Position numbers and translations under genes: made by a program
Source: Salinactinospora qingdaonensis
GTDB taxonomy: Bacteria > Actinomycetota > Actinomycetes > Streptosporangiales > Streptosporangiaceae
Assembly (NCBI RefSeq): GCF_039539445.1
Contig: NZ_BAABDD010000005.1
Span: 62,001 to 126,000, forward strand
Direction of reading: 5' to 3'
Length of the DNA stretch: 64,000 nt
The notes under the pieces: model-generated
Told to the model about the DNA's origin: nothing
Database searches by the model: none
What the model saw: only the letters and a program-made list of their open reading frames with translations
Part shown: positions 52,976 through 61,309 of the stretch, piece after piece
Layout of the letters: each line of letters starts with the position of its first letter
How positions within the stretch are numbered: position 1 is the first letter of the stretch

Positions 52976-53224
52976 ATGAATAATGCCAAGGACCGCGAGA
53001 CGGAACTCGTCCGCCGGATCGGTCAGCTCGTGACCGAGGAACGCGACCTGCGCAGCCAGTACGAGCACCGCCTGACCCCGCAGGAGCGCCAACGCATCCG
53101 CGAATTGGAGACCACACTCGACGAATGCTGGGACATGCTGCGCCGCAGGCGAGCCCAAGAGGAGTTCGGCCGCTCCCCCGACGAGGGGACCGCGCCCTCC
53201 CGGCAGGGCCACAGCCGCCAATGA
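52976..53224 (+). CDS. DUF2630 protein
   Basis: An 82-residue helical protein. ELVRRIGQLVTEERDLRSQY and ECWDMLRRRRA match DUF2630, a small actinomycete family of unknown role. The ATG is preceded by AGGGG at one base, too close for a normal ribosome binding site; a leaderless mRNA is likely (TTGACC is adjacent). The C-terminal 15 residues are polar and variable. Confidence 0.8.
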   Translation: MNNAKDRETELVRRIGQLVTEERDLRSQYEHRLTPQERQRIRELETTLDECWDMLRRRRAQEEFGRSPDEGTAPSRQGHSRQ

Positions 53225-53335
53225 CGCCCCTCGTCGGGGGAGCGGTGGAGGTCATCGAGCCGAGCGGGGAACCCACCGGCTCCGCCGTGCGTCCCATCCA
53301 CCGCCGCCAGTGCCCACGACGGGGAAAGGGGACGC

Positions 53336-53938
53336 ATGCTGGAGGTGCTGACCGGCACGGGACTCGCCTCGGCTGCCGGTCTCAACGCCTACGTGCCGCT
53401 GCTCGCTGTCGGCCTCGTCGCCCGCTCCACCGACGTGGTGTCCCTATCGCCGGGATGGCAGTGGTTGGAGAACCCCGTCGTCCTCGCCGCCTTCGCCGTA
53501 CTGCTCGCCGTTGAGCTCGTCGCCGACAAGGTCCCCGCACTCGACAGCCTCAACGACCTCGTGCAGACCTTCGTCCGGCCCACCTCCGGTGGGGTGACCT
53601 TCGGCGCCGGCGCCTCGTCGCTTACCGCCGGCGACATGGCCGCGTCCGCGCAGGGGGACGGGTCGTGGTGGCCGGTCATCGTGGGCGCGCTCGTCGCGTT
53701 CGGCTTCCATGCGCTCAAGGCGCTGGCGCGCCCTGTGCTCAACACCCTCACCGCTGGTGTCGCCGGCCCTGTCACCAGCACGCTCGAGGATATCGTGAGT
53801 ATCGTCACGGCGTTGCTGGCGCTGTTGCTTCCGCTCCTGCTGCTGGTGGTGCTGCCGCTGCTGGTGGGCGTCGGAGTGTGGGCCTGGCGGGTGCGCGCTC
53901 GCCGTCGCGCCGTCGGCTCCTCGACAGGCCCGCCATGA
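53336..53938 (+). CDS. DUF4126 membrane protein
   Basis: A 200-residue protein with about five membrane segments. GTGLASAAGLNAYVPLLAVG and the central VELVADKVPALDSLNDLVQT segment are characteristic of DUF4126. Function unknown. The ATG has AAAGGGGA upstream, and the stop overlaps the next gene in ATGA, so the two are translationally coupled. Confidence 0.88.
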   Translation: MLEVLTGTGLASAAGLNAYVPLLAVGLVARSTDVVSLSPGWQWLENPVVLAAFAVLLAVELVADKVPALDSLNDLVQTFVRPTSGGVTFGAGASSLTAGDMAASAQGDGSWWPVIVGALVAFGFHALKALARPVLNTLTAGVAGPVTSTLEDIVSIVTALLALLLPLLLLVVLPLLVGVGVWAWRVRARRRAVGSSTGPP

Positions 53939-54663
53939 GCGCGAATTACCCGATACGCCCCAGGGCACATAGCATGCACGCCGTGGCAGATATCGCGACT
54001 CACCGGCATGACGCGACCCATATCGTCTGGGACTGGAACGGCACCCTGCTCGACGACAATCACGCCAATATCGCCGCCGTCAATCGGATCTGCGCAGAGT
54101 TCGGACGTGACCCGGTGGATCTGGAGTACTGGCGGTCGGTCTTCCGGCGTCCCCTCCTGTCCTGCTACGAGGAACTACTTGGCCGCTGCTTCATCGACGG
54201 GGAGTGGCAGCGCCTCAACAACGCCTATGAGCGTTGCTACGACACGCTCCTGCCCTCTTGCGAGCTGGCCGAGGGGGCAACCGAGGCGCTGCGCGCGTGG
54301 CCGGAGGCGGGACGCAGCCAGTCGCTGCTGTCCATGGCCTCCCATGACGGTTTAGTGCCCCTCGTCGACGAGCGTGGTCTGACCCACCACTTCACCCGAA
54401 TCGACGGGCGGCGTTTTGACGCCACGCATGACTCCAAAGCCGAGCATCTCGCCGCCCACCTACAGGCCCAAGAGATCGACCCGGCCACCGCGGTACTCAT
54501 CGGTGACATCGACGACGACGCTCACGCCGCGCATGCGGTGGGCGCCCACGCGATCCTCGTCACTACGGGCATGATGGCCCGCTGGCGGCTGGAAGCCACC
54601 GGCTACCCCGTCGCCGACACCGTCACCGAGGCGGTTGCCCGACTCGGGGCCGGCGTGGGCTGA
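53935..54663 (+). CDS. HAD-superfamily phosphatase
   Basis: A 242-residue hydrolase. Motif I is VWDWNGTLLDD (nucleophile Asp, with the D-W-N variant), motif II falls in LLSMASHD, and motif IV is LIGDIDDDAHAA. The helical cap resembles phosphoglycolate-phosphatase relatives. The substrate is unknown. The ATG overlaps the DUF4126 stop; a second ATG at 53974 would give a shorter N-terminus. It is convergent with the superoxide dismutase gene. Confidence 0.87.
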   Translation: MSANYPIRPRAHSMHAVADIATHRHDATHIVWDWNGTLLDDNHANIAAVNRICAEFGRDPVDLEYWRSVFRRPLLSCYEELLGRCFIDGEWQRLNNAYERCYDTLLPSCELAEGATEALRAWPEAGRSQSLLSMASHDGLVPLVDERGLTHHFTRIDGRRFDATHDSKAEHLAAHLQAQEIDPATAVLIGDIDDDAHAAHAVGAHAILVTTGMMARWRLEATGYPVADTVTEAVARLGAGVG

Positions 54664-54707
54664 GCTGTCCGGCGGGACCTGTCGGGACGCAGCCACTCTG
54701 GAGACGC

Positions 54708-54740
54708 GAAAAAGAGGGCGATCCCACTGTGGGACCGCCC
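54708..54740 (-). terminator. Rho-independent terminator of sod
   Basis: On the minus strand a stem GGGCG-TCCCA/TGGGA-CGCCC (54716-54740, one internal mismatch, loop CAG) is followed by TCTTTTTC. Downstream of the superoxide dismutase stop by 28 bases. Confidence 0.9.
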
Positions 54741-54768
54741 TCCCCGTTGTTGCACCGTGGGCCGCGTC

Positions 54769-55383
54769 TCAGCCGAGTTGGATTTTGCGAGCCTCGGTGA
54801 AGCGGCGCTGCACGTCCGCCCAGTTGATGACGTTCCACCACGCCTTGACGTAGTCGGCCTTAAGGTTCTTGTACTGCAAGTAGAAGGCGTGCTCCCACAT
54901 GTCGAGCATAAGCAGCGGGTAGAGCCCGGCCGACAGGTTGCCCTGGTGGTCGTAGAGCTGGTTGATAACCAGCTTCTGCCCCAGGGTGTCCCAGGCCAGG
55001 ATCGCCCAGCCCGAGCCCTGGATACCGGTGGCCACGGCATTGAACTGCGAGCGGAAGGCGTCGAAGGAGCCGAAGGTGTCATCGATGGCCGCACCTAGCT
55101 CGCCCTCGGGCTTGTCACCACCGTCAGGCGACATGTTCGGCCAGAACACCGAGTGGTTCACGTGGCCGGCCAGGTTGAACGCCAGGTTCTTCTCGTAGAG
55201 GTTGATCGCTCCAAGGCTCTCGTTCTCACGAGCTTCGGCCATCTGCTCCAGCGCGGTGTTGGCCCCCTTGACGTAGGCCGCGTGGTGCTTGTCGTGGTGC
55301 AACTCCATGATTTGGCCGGAGATCCACGGTTCGAGCGCGCTGTAGTCGTACGGCAGCTCAGGAAGCGTATAGGGCGCGGACAT
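54769..55383 (-). CDS. sodA: Superoxide dismutase (Fe/Mn family)
   Basis: A 204-residue cytoplasmic enzyme that dismutates superoxide. Metal ligands are His29 (MELHHDKHH), His77 (GHVNHSVFW), Asp161 and His165 (LMLDMWEHAF). The sequence is closest to actinomycete Fe/Mn dismutases; metal choice cannot be settled by eye. Good GGAAGG ribosome binding site eight bases before the ATG. Monocistronic with a clear terminator. Confidence 0.97.
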   Translation of the reverse strand: MSAPYTLPELPYDYSALEPWISGQIMELHHDKHHAAYVKGANTALEQMAEARENESLGAINLYEKNLAFNLAGHVNHSVFWPNMSPDGGDKPEGELGAAIDDTFGSFDAFRSQFNAVATGIQGSGWAILAWDTLGQKLVINQLYDHQGNLSAGLYPLLMLDMWEHAFYLQYKNLKADYVKAWWNVINWADVQRRFTEARKIQLG

Positions 55384-55613
55384 GTACGCACCTTCCTCTG
55401 ACAGGTTCTTTTTTAATGGTTCCCGCGAATTGATCGCGGAGATGAAACTATCAGCAGGGGCGGCGGTCCAGCAGTGTCGCCCATGTGACAGCGGGGAGGG
55501 GGAATACCCCGACGACGCCCGCTTCTACCCAAGTGCCACGGGTCTCATTCACCGTCGCCGGTCGCCTCGCTGGAGTGCGCCGCGTTCGCGCCTCGGCGTG
55601 GCGCGAGCCGCCG

Positions 55614-56069
55614 CTATGGCACCAGTAGCGACAGCGTCTCGGCGACCAGCGCGGGTTTGCTCTCACCCTCGATGTCGACCTGGTGCTTCACGGTCAGCAG
55701 CACACCTCGGTCGTTCTCCCGGGCGTCGCTCAATTCCGCTCCGCTGCGCACCCGCTTGCCCACCACGACCGGTTGCAGGAACCGCACCCGGTTCAGGCCG
55801 TAGTTGATGCCCATCGACGGGGGCTTCTCCAGGGTGTAGATCTCCGCGGCCAGCATTGGCAGCATCGACAGTGAGAGGAACCCGTGGGCGATCGTGGCCT
55901 GGAAGGGGCCCTGGGCGGCGCGCTCAGGGTCGACGTGAATCCACTGGTGGTCTCCGGTGGCGTCGGCGAACAGGTTGATCTGTTCCTGGGTGACGGTGTG
56001 CCACTGGCTGTAGCCCAAGTGCTCGCCCTGAGCCGCGGTCAGTGCGTTGATATCGGTGAACGTCCGCAT
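55614..56069 (-). CDS. MaoC-family enoyl-CoA hydratase
   Basis: A 151-residue hot-dog-fold protein. The hydratase motif is FADATGDHQWIHVDPERA, with the catalytic Asp and His, followed by TIAHGFLSLSMLP. It should hydrate R-specific enoyl-CoA thioesters in fatty-acid metabolism. ATG at 56069 with GAGGAG 11 bases upstream. No pathway partner is adjacent. Confidence 0.92.
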   Translation of the reverse strand: MRTFTDINALTAAQGEHLGYSQWHTVTQEQINLFADATGDHQWIHVDPERAAQGPFQATIAHGFLSLSMLPMLAAEIYTLEKPPSMGINYGLNRVRFLQPVVVGKRVRSGAELSDARENDRGVLLTVKHQVDIEGESKPALVAETLSLLVP

Positions 56070-56182
56070 AGTTTGGCTCGCTCCTCACGTGTGATGGGCA
56101 GATGCCCCACTTTAAACCGACTGTTCGGTTTGTGTGTGAGTGCGGTCCCCCTCACACGCGACGGCGGCCGGCCCGCCTCGGT

Positions 56183-56554
56183 TCACCCTTGGGCGAGCTG
56201 CCGGATACGCTGCTGTGAAAGCCCGAGGTAGTGCGAAATGTCGGCGGGCGTGAGACCGGCATCGGTCAAACCGTCAACCGCGTCGCGCGTCTTCGCCGCG
56301 GCTCCGCGCATCGCCTCGTCGGCGTCGTGCACGGCGCGACGGGTTTCCAACGCGAGCTGGTCCAACGACGCACTCACCCGCGGCAACAGGTCGATGTGGA
56401 TGTTCTCCTCGGCGACGTCGAGGTTGGCCGAGATGTACTCGCGCGCTCTCGTCTCGGCATCACCCAAGGTGGGCGACCAAGTCACCCCCACATCCCGAAT
56501 CCGCAACTGCCAACCGTTCTCCCATTTTCGGGCGTCAACCTCGTACAGCCCCAC
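56183..56554 (-). CDS. Small protein with HicB-like N-terminus and C-terminal HTH
   Basis: 123 residues. The first 55 (VDARKWENGWQLRIRDVG, then EYISANLDV) resemble the HicB antitoxin fold; residues 60-95 are a helical linker, and the end (LTPADISHYLGLSQQRIRQL) is a small helix-turn-helix. No HicA toxin gene is visible beside it. GTG start with GAAGGA six bases upstream. Role unknown, possibly DNA-binding. Confidence 0.7.
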   Translation of the reverse strand: MGLYEVDARKWENGWQLRIRDVGVTWSPTLGDAETRAREYISANLDVAEENIHIDLLPRVSASLDQLALETRRAVHDADEAMRGAAAKTRDAVDGLTDAGLTPADISHYLGLSQQRIRQLAQG

Positions 56555-57041
56555 CGGACGTCCTTCCTGCTGACTCTCCCTTCCTGATCATCTCGAACAG
56601 TTCACAGCCGCGGCAAGCCCTGTGGTGACGGCGTCGCAGCCCCATCGGTTCGTGGCACCGCCGTTGGCGACTGCCGGGCGGAGCCCACCCGCGAGCGCGG
56701 CCACCGCCCGGCCACCCCCGAATTTCGGACAGCGTCCCCGCGCGGACACCGGTTGGTCGCTTCCACACAGGAAGCGACATGGTGGCCGTGAACCCCGCGT
56801 GACAGGTGCGCCGGTCGCCGGCGGCCGACGCTCGAAGGCGCGTCTCTTGGCCCGACTCCTGGGGGCACCCGAGGGCGGTGGCCTCGTTGCGCGGGGGGCA
56901 CGTGCCGCCTCGCACGCCCGAGACACGCCCGCGCGAGGAGCGCCCCGGTTGGCCGGCCTTGCCGTGATCGCCCTGCGGGGGCTATGCGGCCACGATGGCG
57001 CAACGCCGCGCAGCAGGGCAGCCGTCCCCGAGCAACCGGCC
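56555..57041. other. Intergenic region, no gene recognised
   Basis: About 490 bases between two minus-strand genes. The minus-strand frames are Arg/Gly-rich with no domain. I see no operator or terminator that I can support. Confidence 0.4.
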
Positions 57042-58166
57042 CTAACGCCGCAGGGTCACCGACTCTTGCGTCAACGCCTCGATCGTCGACTCCTCGACGG
57101 TATAGCCCAACCCTGCCTCGGTGAGCGGAATCGGGGTGATGCCGTCGTGGGCACGTACCGGTGGCGAGACGATGTCGCGGGCGAACCCCGCCCCTGCGCC
57201 CGGCATCTCGCTGGGCAGGCTCATCCCCGGCAGCGACGCCAGCGCCACCGCCGCCGCCCGGCCCAACCCCGAGTGGCCGTCGTCGCCGCACCACACCTGC
57301 CACCCGGCGTCGACCGCCCGGTCGTGAGCGCGGCGGGCGGGAGTGAGCCCGCCCAGGTGGGCGACGTGCAGGGCGACGGCGTCGGCGGCCTCGGCCCGGA
57401 TCGCCGCGTCAAGGTGCTCCAGTGAGTCGATCGAGGGCCCCAGCGCCACGGGGGTGCGCAATTCCCGCCGCAGGCGCGCGTAGCCGGCCAGATCCTTGAC
57501 GGGCAGCGGCTCCTCGATGGCCAGCAGCCCATAGTCGTCCAGCGCGCGCAGCACCTCCAGGTGGGCCGGGTCCTCGCTGTAGCTCTGCCGCGCGCTTACC
57601 TCCAGCACGAGAAACGGGTAGGTCTGGCGCACCGCCCTGACCACGTCGATGTCCCAGCCCGGCTCGATTTCCAGGCGCACGCAGCGCACCCCGTTGCCCA
57701 CCTGTCGGTTGACTTCGCGCACCAGCGACTCCAACGACGGCTGGCGGCCCACCGTCACCGCGGCGGTGACGGCCGTGCGGGTACCACCGAGAGCGTGGGA
57801 GAGCGGAGTGTCGCGCCGGCGGCTCCACAGGTCCCAGCACGCGGTGTCCACGCCTGCCACCACCGCGGGATCGGGTGCGAGCCCGCTCCAGACCTCGGCC
57901 GCCTCGGTGGGGCGTTGCCAGGGGTGCTTCAGCAGCGCGGGAGCGATCTCCTCGGTGACGGCCCGCCACCGCTGTGGCGTTGCCGCCACGATCTCGCCCC
58001 AGCCCACGCGGCCCGTCTCGTCGGCGGCCCGCACGACGATGTGGTCGGTGTGTTTGGGCTGCCCGCCGCCGCTGTCGCGCGGCGCTGGGTGCCTGCGCCG
58101 CAACCGGATCATCGTCGCCCCTACGGACACGACATGGTCGCGTGTGGCCGGCTCCGTGCGTGACAC
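57042..58166 (-). CDS. Enolase-superfamily protein lacking catalytic residues (OSBS/NSAR-like pseudoenzyme)
   Basis: 374 residues aligned by eye to o-succinylbenzoate synthase/N-succinylamino-acid racemase: lid domain, then the barrel with VRLEIEPGWDIDVVRAV, LLAIEEPLPVKDLAGYARL and HLGGLTPARRAHDRAV. The K-x-K acid/base motif is R164-L-E166; the first metal Asp (VDAN) is Ser191; the third metal site (LDES) is L-G243-P-S; the second lysine (IKxG) is His267. Only Glu218 of the metal triad remains. The fold seems intact, so it may have a non-catalytic role. GTG start with GGGAGG upstream; no men genes nearby. Confidence 0.75.
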   Translation of the reverse strand: MSRTEPATRDHVVSVGATMIRLRRRHPAPRDSGGGQPKHTDHIVVRAADETGRVGWGEIVAATPQRWRAVTEEIAPALLKHPWQRPTEAAEVWSGLAPDPAVVAGVDTACWDLWSRRRDTPLSHALGGTRTAVTAAVTVGRQPSLESLVREVNRQVGNGVRCVRLEIEPGWDIDVVRAVRQTYPFLVLEVSARQSYSEDPAHLEVLRALDDYGLLAIEEPLPVKDLAGYARLRRELRTPVALGPSIDSLEHLDAAIRAEAADAVALHVAHLGGLTPARRAHDRAVDAGWQVWCGDDGHSGLGRAAAVALASLPGMSLPSEMPGAGAGFARDIVSPPVRAHDGITPIPLTEAGLGYTVEESTIEALTQESVTLRR

Positions 58167-58366
58167 GCGCTCCGCCTCCCAAAACCGGGCCGGGAATGTC
58201 GAGGTCAGGGGAGCATGCTGCCTCCCGCCTTCTTTCGACGGTATCCCCTCTGCCCACCGCTTCCGACCGGAGTCGTGGTGCGCAAGCCGCCGGTGGGAAC
58301 TATGTCACGCCTGCCGGGCGGTTGCACCGTTCGCGGGCTCGCCGACGGCCCCGGGGAGCCCCTCGG

Positions 58367-58990
58367 TCAGCCGGCGCTCTCCTCGCGGTCGGCTCTGCGG
58401 GCTCGAAAGATCACCGAGTGCGCCGTGTCATCGCGTGCGACGGTGACAAAACGCTGCCGCAGCGCCGCCTCGATCCGCTGGAGTTTCTCCTCGGCCAGGG
58501 CCAGCGACCGGGGACGACGGTGCCAGGTGATGACCAGGCGCCCGCCCAGCCGCAGCACGCGGTGCAACTCGGTGAGCCCGGCGTCGAGGTCGGGCCACAT
58601 GGCCACCGTGTTCACCGAGATCAAGGCGTCGACCTCGGCGTCGTCCACCCCGGTGCGGGCCGCCGTGGCCCGCCACAGCCGCAGTCGCCCCGACTGCACC
58701 AGCTCGGCGTTGTGCCGCAGCGCCATCCGCGTCATTTCCGGCGACGGGTCGATCCCGATCACGCTGACCCGCGGGTCGCGGGCCAGCAACGTCACCAGCC
58801 GTCCCGGGCCGTGGCCGACCTCCAGCACGCACTCCCCGGGCCGCACGTCGAGCACCTCGGCCGCCTCGGCGTTCTCGTCGGTGTTGGTACGCGCCATCAG
58901 CCAACCGACCAACCGCCCCACCGGTCCCCGCGGGAAAGCGAAAGGGTTGACCGTGGGCTGGCGGCCCGTCCACAACCGGCTCATTACCAT
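58367..58990 (-). CDS. Class I SAM-dependent methyltransferase
   Basis: A 207-residue protein. The SAM motif I is CVLEVGHGPGRLVTLLA, the acidic motif II VSVIGIDPSPEMTRMA, and LGGRLVITWHRRPRS the post-motif strand, as in methyltransferases of the MT11/MT25 type. ATG 58990 is preceded by GGAG five bases away, a better fit than ATG 58984 or longer frames. It is divergent from a MerR gene and probably its target. Confidence 0.88.
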   Translation of the reverse strand: MVMSRLWTGRQPTVNPFAFPRGPVGRLVGWLMARTNTDENAEAAEVLDVRPGECVLEVGHGPGRLVTLLARDPRVSVIGIDPSPEMTRMALRHNAELVQSGRLRLWRATAARTGVDDAEVDALISVNTVAMWPDLDAGLTELHRVLRLGGRLVITWHRRPRSLALAEEKLQRIEAALRQRFVTVARDDTAHSVIFRARRADREESAG

Positions 58991-59040
58991 TGAATCTCCA
59001 CACGTCTTGTCCAATGGGCTCGTCGGGCTCAGCCTGGAGG

Positions 59041-59062
59041 TTGAAGTCGACTTGAAGTCAAC
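59041..59062. promoter_or_regulatory. Tandem TTGAAGTCRAC in the divergent MerR/methyltransferase promoter
   Basis: TTGAAGTCGAC (59041-59051) is directly followed by TTGAAGTCAAC (59052-59062). The pair contains the palindrome AAGTCGACTT and, on the minus strand, a TTGACTTCAAGTCGACTTCAA arrangement reminiscent of MerR/SoxR operators. It lies between the divergent genes and is the best candidate MerR site. Confidence 0.55.
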
Positions 59063-59114
59063 AGGCCCCGGGGATGATCCCGCTTCCCCTTCCGCCCAGC
59101 ACCACAGCGGCCTT

Positions 59115-59546
59115 GTGCCCATCGGAGAGGCCGCTCGCCGCGCCGGCGTCGCCGCCTCAGCGTTGCGCTACTACGAAGAGCGCGGGCTGCTGGCCCCCGC
59201 CGCCCGCATCGGCGGTCGCCGCCACTACGGGCCGGTCGAGCTACGCCGGATCGCGTTCATCAGCCTCGCCAGCCACCTGGGGGTGCCGCTGGAGGCCATC
59301 GCCGCCATGCTCGACGGCCACAACTGGCACGACGCGCTGAACACCCAGATCGAGGCCCTCAACCGCCGCATCGAAGCCGCCGAACGGGTGCGCGACCTGT
59401 TGGGCCACGCCTTGGAGTGCCCCAACAGCGACCCCCTCAACGAGTGCGACTACCTCACCGAGGCTCTCGACGCGCGCATGGCCGCCGCGGCGCACCGCCC
59501 CCCGAACGCCGACACCGACCACCTCCCCTTCCCCGAGCACTGGTGA
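59115..59546 (+). CDS. MerR-family regulator with a C-terminal cysteine pair
   Basis: About 143 residues from GTG 59115 (VPIGEAARRAGVAASALRYY, then EERGLLAPAARIGGRRHYG): a winged-helix MerR DNA-binding domain, a dimer helix (NTQIEALNRRIEAAERVRDL), and a C-terminal ECPNSDPLNECDY with two cysteines eight residues apart at the place where SoxR holds its iron-sulfur cysteines. Only two cysteines exist, so a SoxR cluster is excluded; thiol or metal sensing is inference. TTG 59052 is a longer start but lies inside the proposed operator. It likely regulates itself and the divergent methyltransferase. Confidence 0.82.
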   Translation: MPIGEAARRAGVAASALRYYEERGLLAPAARIGGRRHYGPVELRRIAFISLASHLGVPLEAIAAMLDGHNWHDALNTQIEALNRRIEAAERVRDLLGHALECPNSDPLNECDYLTEALDARMAAAAHRPPNADTDHLPFPEHW

Positions 59547-59635
59547 AGCGCGCCCTCCGGCAGCCGTCCCCCCCGCCGCGCCCGGCCTCGCCCCCACCAC
59601 CGGCCCCGGCTGGGTTCTGCTGTGTGAACGGCTGG

Positions 59636-59691
59636 GCTGCGGGGGCGTTTCTCGTTCGCTCGTGCCTCGTCGCTGCGATCTCGGCAGCCTG
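59636..59691 (+). repeat. Dispersed intergenic repeat
   Basis: GCTGCGGGGGCGTTTCTCGT, then TCGCTCGTGCCTC and a slightly shortened core TCGCTGCGATCTCGGCAGCC. It has the full left part shared with 11974-12032 and lies 90 bases after the MerR stop. Confidence 0.7.
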
Positions 59692-59764
59692 GGGCGGCAG
59701 CGGAGGTGCTCACCCACGTGCGCCCATCGCCGGTCCTCCTGTCCTTGCCGCCCGTCCCAAAAAC

Positions 59765-60883
59765 CTAGCCCGCCAGCGCCTCGGCGACCGTGCGCGCCTT
59801 GCGACCATGGGCGCGCGCCACTGCCTCGTTGGTCAGTTCACCGGTGTAGGTGTTGAGCCCCCGCGCCAGCGTCGGATCGTCCAGCAGCGCCTGGCGCCAC
59901 CCCTTGTCGGCCAGCGCAGCCGCGTAGCGCAGCGTGTCCTTGGTGAGAGCGTGCGTGGAGGTGTTGGGGACCGCGCCGGGCATGTTGGCCACGCAGTAGA
60001 ACACCGTTTCGTGTACCCGGAAGGTGGGCTCGGCGTGGGTGGTGGGGCGGGTATCGGCGAAACAGCCGCCTTGGTCGACCGCGATGTCCACCAGCACCGT
60101 CCCCGGCCGCATCCGCGCCACCACTCCGTTGCTCACCAGGGTGGGCGCCTTGGCGCCGGGGATCAGGACCGCCCCGATGACCAGGTCGCTGTCGAGTACC
60201 GCCCGCTCGACCTCGAAGGCGTTGGACCCCACTGTTTTCACCCGGCCCTGGTAGATCGCGTCGGCGTGGCGCAGCTTGTCGACATCCAGGTCCAGCAGCG
60301 TCACCTCGGCGCCCATGCCCACCGCCACGCGCGTGGCACTCATCCCCGACACGCCGGCCCCGAGCACCGTCGTCTTCGCCGGCGCGACACCAGGCACACC
60401 CCCCATGAGCACCCCACGCCCGCCGTGGGGGCGTTGCAGCGCCGCCGCGCCCACCTGCGGGGCCAACCGCCCGGCGACCTCCGACATCGGCGCCAACAGC
60501 GGCAGTGAACCGTCCGGAGCCTGCACCGTCTCGTAGGCGATCCCCGTCACTCCCCGATCCAGCAGAGCGTCGGTACACGAGCGCGAAGCCGCCAGATGCA
60601 GGTAGGTGAACAGGATCTGCCCGGGGCGCATCCGGGGGTACTCCTCGGCCACGGGCTCCTTGACCTTCAGGATCAACGCCGCGCCGGCCCAGACCTCATC
60701 GGCGTCGGCCACCATGCGGGCACCGGCGGCAACGTACTCCGCGTCGGAGATCGACGAGCCTTCGCCGGCCCCGCGTTCCACCAGCACCTCGTGGCCGTGG
60801 GCCACCAGTTCGTGGACACCGGCCGGGGTCATGGCCACCCGGTACTCGTGGCTTTTGGTCTCGCGGGGCACGCCGACGCGCAC
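59765..60883 (-). CDS. ald: Alanine dehydrogenase
   Basis: A 372-residue NAD-dependent enzyme converting L-alanine to pyruvate and ammonia. The N-terminal VRVGVPRETKSHEYRVAMTP, catalytic Lys75 (LKVKEP) and His96 (TYLHLA), and the nucleotide loop VLGAGVSGMSATRVA all match. The GTG at 60883 has AAGGAGG four bases upstream and gives the usual family length; a much longer open frame upstream is not protein-like. A hairpin-forming repeat lies just before the ribosome binding site. Confidence 0.96.
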   Translation of the reverse strand: MRVGVPRETKSHEYRVAMTPAGVHELVAHGHEVLVERGAGEGSSISDAEYVAAGARMVADADEVWAGAALILKVKEPVAEEYPRMRPGQILFTYLHLAASRSCTDALLDRGVTGIAYETVQAPDGSLPLLAPMSEVAGRLAPQVGAAALQRPHGGRGVLMGGVPGVAPAKTTVLGAGVSGMSATRVAVGMGAEVTLLDLDVDKLRHADAIYQGRVKTVGSNAFEVERAVLDSDLVIGAVLIPGAKAPTLVSNGVVARMRPGTVLVDIAVDQGGCFADTRPTTHAEPTFRVHETVFYCVANMPGAVPNTSTHALTKDTLRYAAALADKGWRQALLDDPTLARGLNTYTGELTNEAVARAHGRKARTVAEALAG

Positions 60884-60894
60884 TTCGCCTCCTT

Positions 60895-60910
60895 GTATCG
60901 CTTTCGATAC
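60895..60910. promoter_or_regulatory. Inverted repeat upstream of ald
   Basis: GTATCG-cttt-CGATAC lies 12 bases upstream of the ald start, touching the ribosome binding site. It could be a regulator half-site pair or an RNA hairpin affecting translation. Confidence 0.45.
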
Positions 60911-61111
60911 CTCTCCACTGTGACGCGCCCAAGCCTCACCTGCCACGTGCAACCGGGAGAAGAGCGATAATTTTTGGTTACATCGGGTAAACGGTGGCGA
61001 GGGAGGAGTGACCGCGATCCCCGACACCGGTACGGCCGCGGCCGTACCGGCACCGTCCCGCCCGGGGGCGGCTTCCAGGGACCGTAAAGGTCCCCTAACC
61101 TTGGTGATTGG

Positions 61112-61309
61112 GTGATTCCCGCAGTGGTTCGGGCGCTGACATTCGTCTTTGGCGACGCCGCCGCCACGCTCGCCCCCTGGATCTGGGGCGGCCTTGGCCT
61201 GTTGACCGGTGCGGTGATCGCCGTGGCGGTGATCCGTTCCCGCCACCCGCACCACCAACGAAGACCCTGGAGCGCGCAGCGTGGCTTCCCCCGATCTTCG
61301 CGAGACTGA
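61112..61309 (+). CDS. Possible small membrane protein upstream of the CopD-CtaG gene
   Basis: 65 residues from GTG 61112 (MIPAVVRALTFVFGDAA onward) with one clear membrane helix (WIWGGLGLLTGAVIAVAVI) and a basic tail. It overlaps the next gene by 29 bases. No ribosome binding site is seen, but TAACCT about 12 bases before the GTG could be a -10 element for a leaderless mRNA. The real coding status is uncertain. Confidence 0.4.
   Translation: MIPAVVRALTFVFGDAAATLAPWIWGGLGLLTGAVIAVAVIRSRHPHHQRRPWSAQRGFPRSSRD

Noticed and set aside
56183..56554. A HicA-HicB toxin-antitoxin pair
   Set aside because: Only the HicB-like half is visible; no short HicA-type frame with a conserved histidine lies on either side.
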